A stretch of 64,000 bases of DNA from Streptomyces camelliae (GTDB lineage Bacteria; Actinomycetota; Actinomycetes; Streptomycetales; Streptomycetaceae). How positions within the stretch are numbered: position 1 is the first letter of the stretch; every line of letters begins with the position of its first letter. Made by a program: the position numbers and the translations under genes. Of the stretch, positions 7,314 through 16,118 are shown piece after piece. The stretch lies in assembly GCF_027625935.1 (NCBI RefSeq), contig NZ_CP115300.1, forward strand, positions 5,332,001 to 5,396,000. The letters are read 5' to 3'. The notes below the pieces were generated by a model. That model saw only the letters and a program-made list of their open reading frames with translations, did not search any database and was not told the DNA's origin.

Positions 7314-8819
7314 TTACCGCCCGGCACCCATGCCGTTCGCGCCGAGCCACCCCGCCAGCTTGCCGCCATGGGCGACCGCGCGCAGGCGTCGTTCTGCCGC
7401 GTCGCGGACCGGGTCGGTGGCCACGACCAGCAGCTCGTCGCCCCGGCGCAGCACTGTCGTCGGCAGCGGAACGAACGATTTTTCATCGCGTACGACGAGG
7501 GTGACGGCGGCCCCGGTCGGCAGTCGTAGCTCGTTGACCTCCACGCCGTGCATCCGGGAGCCCTCGGGGATCGCGACGGAGAGCAGGTGGCCGCGGAGCC
7601 GCTCCAGGGGGGCGGACTCGATGCCGAGGTCGGAGGCCTCACCCTTCTCACCCAGGCGCAGCATGCGCGCCAGCCAGGGCAGGGTCGGCCCCTGGACGAG
7701 GGTGTAGACCACGACCAGCACGAAGACGATGTTGAAGATGCGGCGGCTGCCGGTGACGCCGTTCACCATCGGGATGGTGGCCAGGATGATGGGCACGGCA
7801 CCGCGCAGTCCCGCCCATGACATCAGCGTCTGCTCCTGCCACGGCACCCGGAACGGCGCGAGGCTGAGGACCACGCTCAGCGGGCGGGCCACCATGGTCA
7901 GGACCAGTCCGATGACCAGGGCGGGCCAGACGTCGTCGCCCAGCTCGTGCGGGGTGACCAGCAGGCCGAGCAGGACGAACATGCCGATCTGGGCGATCCA
8001 GCCGAGCCCCTCGGCGAAGCCGCGTGTGGCGGGCCAGTGCGGGAGCTTGGCGTTGCCGAGCATCATCGAGGCCAGGTAGACGGCCAGGAAGCCGCTGCCG
8101 TGCCCGAGGGCGCCGGCGGCGTACGCCGTGACGGCGATGGCCAGCACGGCGATCGGGTAGAGGCCGGAGGCGGGCAGGGCCACGCGCCTGAGCCCCCAGG
8201 AGCCGATCCAGCCCACCGCGAGTCCTATGGCCGCGCCGATGGCCAGCTCCAGGAGTATCTCGCCCAGCAGGACGTACCAGTGCTCGACGGGTCCGGCCGT
8301 GGAGAAGGCGACGACGAGGATGACCACAGGGGCGTCGTTGAAGCCGGACTCCGCCTCCAGCGTGCCCGTCACGCGCGCGGGGAGGGGGATTCTGCGCAGT
8401 ACGGAGAAGACCGCCGCCGCGTCCGTCGACGACACCACCGCGCCGATGATCAGCGCCTGCCGCCACTCCAGCCCGACCAGATAGTGCGCGCCCGCCGCGG
8501 TGACGCCCACGCTGACGGCGACTCCGGCGGTCGCGAGGACGGAGGCGGACGCCAGGACCGGGCGGACCTCCTTCCACTTCGTGCCGAGGCCGCCCTCGGC
8601 GAGGATCACGACCAGGGCCGCGTACCCGATGACCTGGGTCAGTGCGGCGCTGTTGAAGTGGATGTGCCCGATGCCGTCCTGGCCCATGAGGACGCCGATC
8701 CCCAGGTACACGAGCAGGCTGGGGAGCCCGCTGCGGGAGGAGATCCGGACGGCCGCGACGGCGACGAGCAGGACCAGGGAGCAGACGAGCAGGAGCTGGT
8801 TGAGGTGGTGAACAGTCAG
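7314..8819 (-). CDS. Potassium/proton antiporter, CPA1 family with TrkA-C-like domain
   Basis: About 501 aa. The first 380 residues have about 12 membrane segments with the antiporter motifs LLVYLGIGVLMGQD and STDAAAVFSVLRRIPLP, and the ion-binding ESGFNDAPVVI. The C-terminal hydrophilic part (RGHLLSVAIPEGSRMHGVEVNELRLP) resembles a TrkA-C regulatory domain. It exchanges K+ or Na+ for protons and helps pH and turgor control. The family N-terminus is (M)TVHHLNQLLLV, and here that first codon is CTG at 8819, preceded by a GGGAAGGGA purine run; a CTG start is therefore likely. GTG at 8861 is the conventional alternative. It diverges from the acylase gene at 9086. Confidence 0.88.
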   Translation of the reverse strand: MTVHHLNQLLLVCSLVLLVAVAAVRISSRSGLPSLLVYLGIGVLMGQDGIGHIHFNSAALTQVIGYAALVVILAEGGLGTKWKEVRPVLASASVLATAGVAVSVGVTAAGAHYLVGLEWRQALIIGAVVSSTDAAAVFSVLRRIPLPARVTGTLEAESGFNDAPVVILVVAFSTAGPVEHWYVLLGEILLELAIGAAIGLAVGWIGSWGLRRVALPASGLYPIAVLAIAVTAYAAGALGHGSGFLAVYLASMMLGNAKLPHWPATRGFAEGLGWIAQIGMFVLLGLLVTPHELGDDVWPALVIGLVLTMVARPLSVVLSLAPFRVPWQEQTLMSWAGLRGAVPIILATIPMVNGVTGSRRIFNIVFVLVVVYTLVQGPTLPWLARMLRLGEKGEASDLGIESAPLERLRGHLLSVAIPEGSRMHGVEVNELRLPTGAAVTLVVRDEKSFVPLPTTVLRRGDELLVVATDPVRDAAERRLRAVAHGGKLAGWLGANGMGAGR

Positions 8820-9085
8820 CGGCGGTTCCCTTCCCTGGCTCGCGCGCGGGGCGCGCGACACATGTACACAAGATCCAAGGCTGCGGTACACCGCACCAAG
8901 TACTTCGTTACCTTACCTAACTCTTGACGCTTTCTTGACGCTCGGCCGGGCAAGATCGAACGTTCGTACACGCTGGTTCCCCACTCCGCGTCAAGTGGGA
9001 CAGGGCCCTGCGCCTATGGTTGCTCCAGCGCTCATTCAAAGTCACAGCCCGACCTGCCGCTCGCGTTAGGACAGCAAGGACAGCG

Positions 9086-11911
9086 ATGCCCCCGAATACC
9101 ACCGCCACAACGGGTGACAAGCCCGCCAAGTCCGGCAGGAAGAAGGGGCGCAAAGCCCGACTTATCGTGCTCGTGCTGGTCCTGGCCATCATCGGTGGCA
9201 TCGCCTACGGGGCCTACTGGTCGATCAGCACCGTCCGCGCCTCCTTCCCGCAGACCAAGGGAACGATCACGCTCCAGGGCCTGTCCGGGCCGGTCGACGT
9301 GAAGCGGGACGGCAACGGCATCCCGCAGATCTACGCGTCCTCCGACGAGGACCTGTTCATGGCGCAGGGCTTCGTCCAGGCGCAGGACCGGTTCTACGAG
9401 ATGGACGTGCGCCGGCACATGACCTCCGGGCGCCTGTCGGAGATGTTCGGCAAGAGCCAGGTCAAGAACGACGAGTTCCTGCGCACCCTCGGCTGGGACC
9501 GGATCGCCAAGCAGGAGTACGACACCAAGCTGTCGGCCGCCACGAAGAGGTACCTCGACGCGTACGCCAAGGGAGTCAACGCCTACCTGCAGGGCAAGGA
9601 CGGCAAGGACATCTCTCTGGAGTACGCGGCGCTGAGCTTCACCAACGACTACACGCCGCAGCCGTGGACCCCGGTCGACTCCATCTCCTGGCTGAAGGCG
9701 ATGGCCTGGGACCTGCGCGGCAACATGCAGGACGAGATCGACCGCGCGCTGATGACGAGCCGGCTCGGCCCGCAGCAGATCCAGGACCTCTACCCGGAGT
9801 ACCCCTACGGCCGTAACAAGCCGATAGTGCAGGAAGGTCAGTACAGCGAGCTGTCCAAGACCTTCCGGCAGAGCGGTGCGACGGGCAGCTCCCAGAGCAC
9901 CGGCACCACGGGTGCGACGGGCACGTCCGGTACGACCGGCGGCGCCAAGGGCGCCTCTGGCGGCACGACGGGTACGACCGGCTCCTCCACCTCGGGGGCG
10001 ACCGGATCGGCGCTCACGAGCCAGCTGGGGGGCCTCTACAACGTCCTGGACAACGTCCCGACCGCCGTCGGTGTGAACGGCCAGGGCATCGGCTCCAACT
10101 CCTGGGTCGTCTCCGGGCGCTACACCATCACCGGCAAGCCCCTGCTCGCCAACGACCCGCACCTGTCGGCGTCGCTGCCGTCCGTCTGGTACCAGATGGG
10201 CCTGCACTGCCGCACCGTCTCCAGCAGCTGCCCGTACGACGTCACCGGCTACACCTTTGCCGGCATGCCCGGTGTGATCATCGGTCACAACGCGAACATC
10301 GCCTGGGGCATGACCAACTCCGGCGTCGACGTCACCGACCTCTACCTGGAGAAGGTGACCGCCAACGGCTACCTGTACGACGGCAAGGTCCGGCCCTTCA
10401 AGACCCGCGAGGAGACCATCAAGGTCGCCGGCGGCTCGGCCAAGACGATCGTCGTCCGCCAGACCCAGGACGGGATGCCGCTGCTGTCCGACCGCGACGA
10501 CGAACTCGTCCAGGTCGGCAAGAAGGCCACGGTCAACACCGCCGCACCCGACCGCGGTGACGGCTACGGCGTCGCCCTGAGGTGGACCGCGCTCGACCCG
10601 GGCACCTCGATGGACGCCGTCTTCGCCCTCGACAAGGCGTCCGGCTGGAGTGAGTTCCGCCAGGCCGCCGCCCAGTTCGACGTGCCCTCGCAGAACCTGG
10701 TCTACGCCGACACCGACGGCCACATCGGCTACACGCTGCCCGGCAAGATCCCCACGCGCTCCTCGGTGGACGACGGCTCCGTCCCGGCGCCGGGATGGCA
10801 GTCGAAGTACCGCTGGACCGGCTTCATCAAGCAGGACGAACTGCCCTACGAGTTCGACCCCGCGCGCGGGTACATCGTCACCGCCAACCAGGCCGTGGTC
10901 GACAAGGCCGCGTACCCGTACACGCTCACCGCCGACTGGGGCTACGGCACGCGCAGCCAGCGCATCACCGACCTGATCGAGTCCAAGATCAAGGACGGCG
11001 GCAAGATCTCCACCGACGACATGCGGCAGATGCAGCTGGACAACAGCAGCGAGATCGCCAAGCTCCTGGTGCCGAAGCTGCTGAAGATCAACCTGGACGA
11101 CAAGAACGTCCGCCAGGCGCAGAAGCTGCTGGAGGGCTGGGACTACACCCAGGAATCCGACTCGGCGGCGGCCGCGTACTTCAACGCCGTCTGGCGCAAC
11201 ATCCTCAAGCTCGCCTTCGGCAACAAGCTCCCCAAGGAGCTGCGCGTCAAGGGACAGTGCCTGTGGGTCGACAAGATCGACAGCACCGGTCCGGTCGACG
11301 ACAACACCAAGGTGCGCGAGTGCGGCCAGCGCGACGCCGACCAGGCGCAGCCGGACGGCGGCGACCGCTGGTTCGAGGTCGTGCGCAACCTGATGGACAA
11401 GCCGGACAGCGACTGGTGGAAGACCCCCAAGTCCGGCACCCGTCCCGCCGCGACCACCATGGACCAGCTCTTCGCCCGCGCCATGATCGACGCCCGCTGG
11501 GAGCTGACCGCCAAGCTCGGCAAGGACATCGACACCTGGAGCTGGGGCCGCCTGCACCGCCTGTTCCTGAAGAACCAGACGCTCGGCACCGACGGCCCCA
11601 AGGTCCTGCAGTACATCCTCAACCGCGGCCCCTGGAAGCTCAGCGGTGGCGAGGCCACGGTCAACGCGACCGGCTGGAACGCCGCCGGCGGCTACGGCGT
11701 CGTCTGGGTGCCGTCGATGCGGATGGTCGTCAACCTCGCCGATCTCGACAAGTCCAAGTGGATCAACCTGAGCGGCGCCTCCGGGCACGCCTTCAGCGCG
11801 CACTACACGGACCAGACGAGCAAGTGGGCCAAGGGCGAGCTGCTGCCCTGGTCGTTCTCGGCAGGCGCGGTCGACAAGAGCACCAGCGACACGCTCGTCC
11901 TCAAGCCGTGA
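9086..11911 (+). CDS. Penicillin acylase family Ntn hydrolase, membrane-anchored
   Basis: 941 aa. A basic N-terminus (KKGRKAR) and a membrane segment at about 26-48 predict export with an anchor. The acylase alpha region contains GIPQIYASSDEDLFMAQGFVQAQDRF. The autocatalytic site is GIGSNSWVVSG, which puts the beta-subunit N-terminal Ser nucleophile at about residue 337. Family members hydrolyse amide bonds of penicillins, cephalosporins or acyl-homoserine lactones; the natural substrate here is unknown. An unusual Gly/Thr/Ser linker of about 48 residues (roughly 263-310) precedes the cleavage site, where other members carry a short spacer peptide. The ATG at 9086 has AAGGA six bases upstream. 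It is followed by a strong bidirectional terminator. Confidence 0.92.
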   Translation: MPPNTTATTGDKPAKSGRKKGRKARLIVLVLVLAIIGGIAYGAYWSISTVRASFPQTKGTITLQGLSGPVDVKRDGNGIPQIYASSDEDLFMAQGFVQAQDRFYEMDVRRHMTSGRLSEMFGKSQVKNDEFLRTLGWDRIAKQEYDTKLSAATKRYLDAYAKGVNAYLQGKDGKDISLEYAALSFTNDYTPQPWTPVDSISWLKAMAWDLRGNMQDEIDRALMTSRLGPQQIQDLYPEYPYGRNKPIVQEGQYSELSKTFRQSGATGSSQSTGTTGATGTSGTTGGAKGASGGTTGTTGSSTSGATGSALTSQLGGLYNVLDNVPTAVGVNGQGIGSNSWVVSGRYTITGKPLLANDPHLSASLPSVWYQMGLHCRTVSSSCPYDVTGYTFAGMPGVIIGHNANIAWGMTNSGVDVTDLYLEKVTANGYLYDGKVRPFKTREETIKVAGGSAKTIVVRQTQDGMPLLSDRDDELVQVGKKATVNTAAPDRGDGYGVALRWTALDPGTSMDAVFALDKASGWSEFRQAAAQFDVPSQNLVYADTDGHIGYTLPGKIPTRSSVDDGSVPAPGWQSKYRWTGFIKQDELPYEFDPARGYIVTANQAVVDKAAYPYTLTADWGYGTRSQRITDLIESKIKDGGKISTDDMRQMQLDNSSEIAKLLVPKLLKINLDDKNVRQAQKLLEGWDYTQESDSAAAAYFNAVWRNILKLAFGNKLPKELRVKGQCLWVDKIDSTGPVDDNTKVRECGQRDADQAQPDGGDRWFEVVRNLMDKPDSDWWKTPKSGTRPAATTMDQLFARAMIDARWELTAKLGKDIDTWSWGRLHRLFLKNQTLGTDGPKVLQYILNRGPWKLSGGEATVNATGWNAAGGYGVVWVPSMRMVVNLADLDKSKWINLSGASGHAFSAHYTDQTSKWAKGELLPWSFSAGAVDKSTSDTLVLKP

Positions 11912-11933
11912 GCGACTGACGGCACGGGCGCCC

Positions 11934-11969
11934 GAACGGCCCTCCACGCGCACGCGTGGAGGGCCGTTC
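11934..11969. terminator. Bidirectional hairpin terminator
   Basis: A perfect 16 bp inverted repeat, GAACGGCCCTCCACGC at 11934-11949 and its complement at 11954-11969, with a four-base loop. It lies between the convergent acylase and cyclo-ligase genes, so it probably stops transcription from both sides. No T-run follows, as is usual in Streptomyces. Confidence 0.85.
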
Positions 11970-11980
11970 TCCGTGTCGTG

Positions 11981-12601
11981 TCAGGCGCTCGGGAAGTGGC
12001 GCACGCCGCAGGGGGTCACCACCGCGTGCACCGGCTTGTCGTGCGCCTCGGCCGGGACGCGTGCGACGACCTCCGCGTCGTAGAGCAGCACCACGAGCCG
12101 AGGGTGTGCGCCCGCGCGCTCCAGGCGGGCCAGCACACGGTCGTACGACCCTCCGCCGCGCCCCAGGCGCATCCCGCGCGCGTCCACCGCGAGCCCGGGC
12201 AGGAGCACCACGTCGGCGGCCGTGACGGCCTCCGGGCCGAGGCGTGCGCCGGCGGGCTCGAAGAGCGCCATCTTCCCGCCGTGTTGGATCCGCGCGAGGG
12301 AGTCCGGGCCCGCGTACTCGCCCCAGTCCAGGTCGTTGTCGGGCAGGAGCGCGGGGAGCAGGACCCGCACGCCCCGCGCGCGCAGCGCGTCCAGCAGCGC
12401 CCGCGTGCCGGGCTCGCTCCCCACGGAGACGTACGCCGCCACCGTGCGCGCATGCGCCAGCTCGGGCAGTTCCAGGGCGCGCTCCGCCAGCTTGCGCGCC
12501 GTAGTGTCGACGTCATCGGCAGTCAACCCGTTCCTCACCGTGAGGAACTCCCGCCGCAACATTCGCTTGTCAGGCTCGCTCGTGCGTCCGTCGTGTTCCA
12601 C
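11981..12601 (-). CDS. 5-formyltetrahydrofolate cyclo-ligase
   Basis: 206 aa. It converts 5-formyl-THF and ATP to 5,10-methenyl-THF, returning a storage folate to one-carbon metabolism. The ATP/Mg site motif GRGGGSYDR is present near residue 155, together with DVVLLPGLAVD before it and the basic N-terminal KRMLRREFL. The chosen GTG start at 12601 gives the usual N-terminus; ATG at 12562 is possible. It diverges from galU, the same arrangement as Rv0992c/Rv0993 in M. tuberculosis. The 101 bp between the two start codons must hold both promoters; a TTGACC on the minus strand at about 12653 may be its -35. Confidence 0.9.
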   Translation of the reverse strand: MEHDGRTSEPDKRMLRREFLTVRNGLTADDVDTTARKLAERALELPELAHARTVAAYVSVGSEPGTRALLDALRARGVRVLLPALLPDNDLDWGEYAGPDSLARIQHGGKMALFEPAGARLGPEAVTAADVVLLPGLAVDARGMRLGRGGGSYDRVLARLERAGAHPRLVVLLYDAEVVARVPAEAHDKPVHAVVTPCGVRHFPSA

Positions 12602-12702
12602 AGGTCGTTCTCGCACCCTTCTCGATTGTTCAATACAGTCATAAAGGGTCAATCAGCCGGAGCCGCAGATTCCCGGCAAAGGCACCGGTTAAGGTGGCGG
12701 GC

Positions 12703-13614
12703 ATGACTCAGTCGCACCCCAGGATCAGCAAGGCTGTCATTCCCGCGGCAGGGCTCGGCACCCGGTTCCTGCCGGCCACCAAGGCCACTCCCAAGGAGAT
12801 GCTGCCGGTCGTCGACAAGCCTGCGATCCAGTACGTGGTCGAGGAGGCCGTGTCGGCAGGGCTCGATGACGTGCTCATGGTTACCGGACGCAACAAGCGC
12901 CCCCTTGAGGACCACTTCGACCGCAACTACGAGCTTGAGTCGGCGCTGGAGAAGAAGCGCGACGCCGAACGGCTCGCGAAGGTGCGGGAGTCCAGCGATC
13001 TGGCGACCATGCACTATGTCCGCCAGGGCGACCCCCGGGGCCTCGGCCACGCCGTTCTGTGCGCCGCTCCGCACGTCGGCCACGAGCCCTTCGCCGTCCT
13101 CCTCGGTGACGACCTGATCGACCCGCGCGACCCGCTGCTGCAGCGCATGATCGAGATCCAGGAGCGGCACGGCGGCAGTGTGATCGCCCTGATGGAGGTC
13201 GCGCCCGAGCAGATCCACCTCTATGGCTGCGCGGCCGTGGAGCCGACGGTCGACGGTGACGTGGTGAAGGTGACCGGACTGGTGGAGAAGCCGGATCCGG
13301 CGGACGCCCCCTCGAACTACGCGGTCATCGGCCGCTACGTTCTCGACCCGCACATCTTCGGCATACTCCGCCGGACCGAGCCGGGCCGCGGCGGCGAGAT
13401 CCAGCTCACCGACGCCCTCCAGCAGCTCGCGCAGGACGAGAAGGTCGGCGGCCCGGTGCACGGCGTCGTCTTCAAGGGCCGCCGCTACGACACCGGCGAC
13501 CGTGGCGACTATCTGCGTGCCATTGTCAGACTCGCGTGCGAACGTGAAGACCTGGGCCCGGACTTCCGGACCTGGCTTCGCAGTTACGTAGCCGAGGAGA
13601 TGCAGCAATCTTGA
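12703..13614 (+). CDS. galU: UTP-glucose-1-phosphate uridylyltransferase GalU
   Basis: 303 aa, normal length. It makes UDP-glucose from UTP and glucose-1-phosphate for wall polymers, trehalose and galactose use. The nucleotide-binding motif GLGTRFLPATKATPKEM is at residues about 17-33. VEKP and the conserved GGEIQLTDALQ follow in the second half, all typical of bacterial GalU. ATG at 12703 has AAGG upstream; the GTG at 12694 would be too close to it. The stop overlaps the TTG start of moeA by four bases, so the genes are translationally coupled. GalE at the right edge of the window uses the same UDP-glucose pool. Confidence 0.96.
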   Translation: MTQSHPRISKAVIPAAGLGTRFLPATKATPKEMLPVVDKPAIQYVVEEAVSAGLDDVLMVTGRNKRPLEDHFDRNYELESALEKKRDAERLAKVRESSDLATMHYVRQGDPRGLGHAVLCAAPHVGHEPFAVLLGDDLIDPRDPLLQRMIEIQERHGGSVIALMEVAPEQIHLYGCAAVEPTVDGDVVKVTGLVEKPDPADAPSNYAVIGRYVLDPHIFGILRRTEPGRGGEIQLTDALQQLAQDEKVGGPVHGVVFKGRRYDTGDRGDYLRAIVRLACEREDLGPDFRTWLRSYVAEEMQQS

Positions 13615-14933
13615 GCAGCGCCGCGACCCGCCCCGCCGGCCCGGACCACCTGTGGTCGGTGGACGAGCACCTGGAGGACATCCTCTCGACCGTCCGCCCC
13701 CTCGAACCCATCGAGCTGCAACTGCTCGACGCCCAGGGCTGTGTCCTGGTCGACGACGTGACGGTGCCGGTGTCCCTGCCGCCGTTCGACAACAGCTCCA
13801 TGGACGGGTACGCGGTACGGGTCGCGGACGTCGCGGATGCCGGTGAGGAGTTCCCGGCCGTCCTGGACGTCGTGGGGGACGTCGCGGCAGGTGCGGCCGA
13901 GCCGGTCCGGGTCGGCCCGGGGCAGGCCGCCCGGATCATGACCGGCGCCCCGCTGCCGCCCGGCGCCGAGGCCGTCGTGCCCGTCGAGTGGACCGACGGC
14001 GGGCTCGGCGAGGGACCGGTGAGCGGCATGCGCGCGCGCAGTCTGGCCCCCGAGGGGGCCGAGGGGCAGGTGCGCGTGCACCGCCCCGTCGAGGCACGCG
14101 CGCACGTGCGTGCCAAGGGCAGCGACGTGAAGGCCGGCGACCGCGCCCTGGAGGCCGGCACGATCCTCGGTCCGCCGCAGATCGCGCTCCTCGCCGCGAT
14201 CGGCCGGGGCACGGTACGCGTGCGCCCGCGCCCGCGCGTGGTCGTCATGTCCACCGGCAGCGAACTCGTCCAGCCCGGCGAGAACCTGGCCGACGGCCAG
14301 ATCTACGACTCCAACAGCTTCGCCCTCACCGCCGCCGCCCGGGACGCCGGCGCGATCGCCTACCGGGTGGGTGCCGTCGCCGACGACGCCGACACCCTCC
14401 GTTCGACCATCGAGGACCAGCTCGTCCGCGCCGACCTGATGGTCACCACGGGCGGGGTGAGCGTGGGGGCGTACGACGTCGTCAAGGAGGCGCTGTCGTA
14501 CGCCGGCGACGAGGACGAGGCGGGCAGCGGCGTGGAGTTCCGCAAGCTCGCCATGCAGCCCGGCAAGCCGCAGGGCTTCGGCTCCATCGGCCCCGACCAC
14601 ACGCCGCTGCTGGCCCTGCCCGGCAACCCGGTGTCGTCGTACGTCTCCTTCGAGCTGTTCGTCCGCCCCGCCATCCGTGCCCTGATGGGCCTCACGGACC
14701 TGCACCGGCCCCGTACCCGGGCCGCCCTGAAGGCGGACAAGGCGCTGCGCTCGCCCAAGGGACGCCGGCAGTTCCTGCGGGGCGCGTACGCCGACGGTGA
14801 GGTGACCCCCGTGGGCGGCTCCGGCTCGCACCTGATCGCGGCGCTGGCGCACGCCGACGCCCTGATCGTCGTCCCCGAGGACGTGGAGTCCGTCGAGCCC
14901 GGCGACGAGGTGGAGGTCGTGCTGCTCGGCTGA
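13611..14933 (+). CDS. moeA: Molybdopterin molybdotransferase MoeA / gephyrin-like protein Glp
   Basis: 440 aa. MoeA inserts molybdate into adenylated molybdopterin. Family motifs are PPFDNSSMDGYA near residue 58, the MPT-binding TTGGVSVGAYD near 280 and LAMQPGKPQG near 315. The usual Glu of the GVSxGExD motif is Ala here, while the following Asp is retained. Its place between galU, a RimJ-type gene and sepX matches corynebacterial glp, a MoeA paralogue that works in cell division with the membrane receptor GlpR. It may therefore act as Glp, as MoeA, or as both; adjacent moaC and moaB favour at least some cofactor role. Start TTG at 13611 overlaps the galU stop. Confidence 0.88.
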   Translation: MSSAATRPAGPDHLWSVDEHLEDILSTVRPLEPIELQLLDAQGCVLVDDVTVPVSLPPFDNSSMDGYAVRVADVADAGEEFPAVLDVVGDVAAGAAEPVRVGPGQAARIMTGAPLPPGAEAVVPVEWTDGGLGEGPVSGMRARSLAPEGAEGQVRVHRPVEARAHVRAKGSDVKAGDRALEAGTILGPPQIALLAAIGRGTVRVRPRPRVVVMSTGSELVQPGENLADGQIYDSNSFALTAAARDAGAIAYRVGAVADDADTLRSTIEDQLVRADLMVTTGGVSVGAYDVVKEALSYAGDEDEAGSGVEFRKLAMQPGKPQGFGSIGPDHTPLLALPGNPVSSYVSFELFVRPAIRALMGLTDLHRPRTRAALKADKALRSPKGRRQFLRGAYADGEVTPVGGSGSHLIAALAHADALIVVPEDVESVEPGDEVEVVLLG

Positions 14934-15072
14934 CGCACGCGCGCGTGTGTGCGTGCCGCGGGGCCCACGGGGGTCCTGGCCCGGTGCGTGAGCCGGCTTG
15001 GCGGTAGCGTGGCGCGCACAACAGGCCCGTGCACCGCACCGCGACGGGCCCGGACCGGGAGCGGCACACAGC

Positions 15073-15585
15073 ATGACTGAGTCTTTCCGGGGGGAGACCC
15101 CCGGACCCCCTGCGCAGGACGGCCTGACGCACATCGACGAGGCGGGCGCCGCCCGCATGGTCGACGTGTCCGGGAAGGACGTGACCGCGCGCACCGCCCG
15201 CGCCAGCGGCCGGGTCCTCGTCTCACCCCGCGTGGTCGAGCTGCTGCGTGGCGAGGGGGTACCCAAGGGGGACGCCCTCGCCACCGCGCGGATCGCGGGG
15301 ATCATGGGTGCCAAGCGCACCCCGGACCTGATCCCGCTGTGCCACCCGTTGTCGGTGTCCGGTGTGAAACTGGACCTGTCGGTCGCGGACGACGCCGTGG
15401 AGATCCAGGCCGTCGTGAAGACGACGGACCGCACGGGCGTCGAGATGGAGGCCCTCACCGCCGTGACGGTCGCCGCGCTCACCGTGATCGACATGGTGAA
15501 GGCGGTCGACAAGGGAGCGGTCATCACGGACGTACGGGTGGAGGAGAAGACGGGCGGCAAGTCGGGCGACTGGAGCCGGGCATGA
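15073..15585 (+). CDS. moaC: Cyclic pyranopterin monophosphate synthase MoaC
   Basis: 170 aa, normal. MoaC turns the MoaA product 3',8-cyclo-GTP into cyclic pyranopterin monophosphate in molybdenum cofactor synthesis. Conserved stretches are MVDVSGKD near residue 35, GIMGAKRTPDLIPLCHPL near 83-100 and the C-terminal GVEMEALTAVTVAALTVIDMVKA with the active-site Asp/Lys. ATG at 15073 has GGGAG upstream; the 139 bp after moeA may carry a separate promoter (TAGCGT near 15006 resembles a -10). The stop codon overlaps the moaB start by ATGA, so the two are coupled. Confidence 0.95.
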   Translation: MTESFRGETPGPPAQDGLTHIDEAGAARMVDVSGKDVTARTARASGRVLVSPRVVELLRGEGVPKGDALATARIAGIMGAKRTPDLIPLCHPLSVSGVKLDLSVADDAVEIQAVVKTTDRTGVEMEALTAVTVAALTVIDMVKAVDKGAVITDVRVEEKTGGKSGDWSRA

Positions 15586-16118
15586 CATTCGACGCATCGG
15601 CCGGGGGCGCGCTGCTCGCGCAGTACAGCGCCCTGGTCGTCACCGCCTCCAACAGGGCTGCCGCCGGGGTCTACGAGGACAAGGGCGGCCCGCTGGTCGC
15701 CGACGGCCTCAAGAGCTTCGGCTTCGCGGTGGACGGACCTCAGGTCGTCCCGGACGGGGACCCCGTGGAGGCGGCCCTGCGCGCGGGGGTCGACGCCGGG
15801 TACGACGCCATCGTCACCACCGGCGGCACCGGCGTCTCGCCGACCGACCGCACACCCGAGGCGACCCGCGCGGTGATCGACTACGAGGTGCCGGGCATCG
15901 CGGAGGCCATCCGGGCATTCGGCCGGGAGAAGGTTCCGACCGCCGTGCTGTCCCGGGGGCTGGCCGGGGTGGCGGGCCGGACCCTGATCGTCAATCTGCC
16001 GGGCTCCACGGGAGGGGTGAAGGACGGCCTCGCCGTACTGGAGCCGCTGCTGGTCCACGCCGTCGACCAGATCCGCGGCGGCGACCACCCCAGACCCACT
16101 GGCGGGGGTGCGAGCTGA
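15582..16118 (+). CDS. moaB: Molybdenum cofactor protein MoaB/MogA
   Basis: 178 aa, one MoCF-binding domain. MogA-type proteins adenylate molybdopterin before molybdate insertion by MoeA; bacterial MoaB may lack this activity. The motif TTGGTGVSPTDRTPEAT near residue 85 is the family's MPT-binding signature, and LIVNLPGSTGGVKDGL near 147 supports it. It follows moaC with an ATGA overlap and its TGA overlaps the next gene's start region. Together with moeA and moaC this gives three steps of the pathway; moaA, moaE and moaD are not in the window. Confidence 0.92.
   Translation: MTFDASAGGALLAQYSALVVTASNRAAAGVYEDKGGPLVADGLKSFGFAVDGPQVVPDGDPVEAALRAGVDAGYDAIVTTGGTGVSPTDRTPEATRAVIDYEVPGIAEAIRAFGREKVPTAVLSRGLAGVAGRTLIVNLPGSTGGVKDGLAVLEPLLVHAVDQIRGGDHPRPTGGGAS

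Noticed and set aside
8924..8940. Twin TTGACG motifs 11 bp apart before the acylase gene, possible PHO-box
   Set aside because: PHO boxes have GTTCACC-type repeats; these two more likely reflect a -35 region, and no clean -10 is placed.
9032..11953. 973-codon open frame antisense to the acylase gene
   Set aside because: High GC gives long antisense frames in Streptomyces. Its translation is Leu/Val/Gly/Asp low complexity with no recognisable domain, while the sense frame has a complete acylase with signal anchor and active site.
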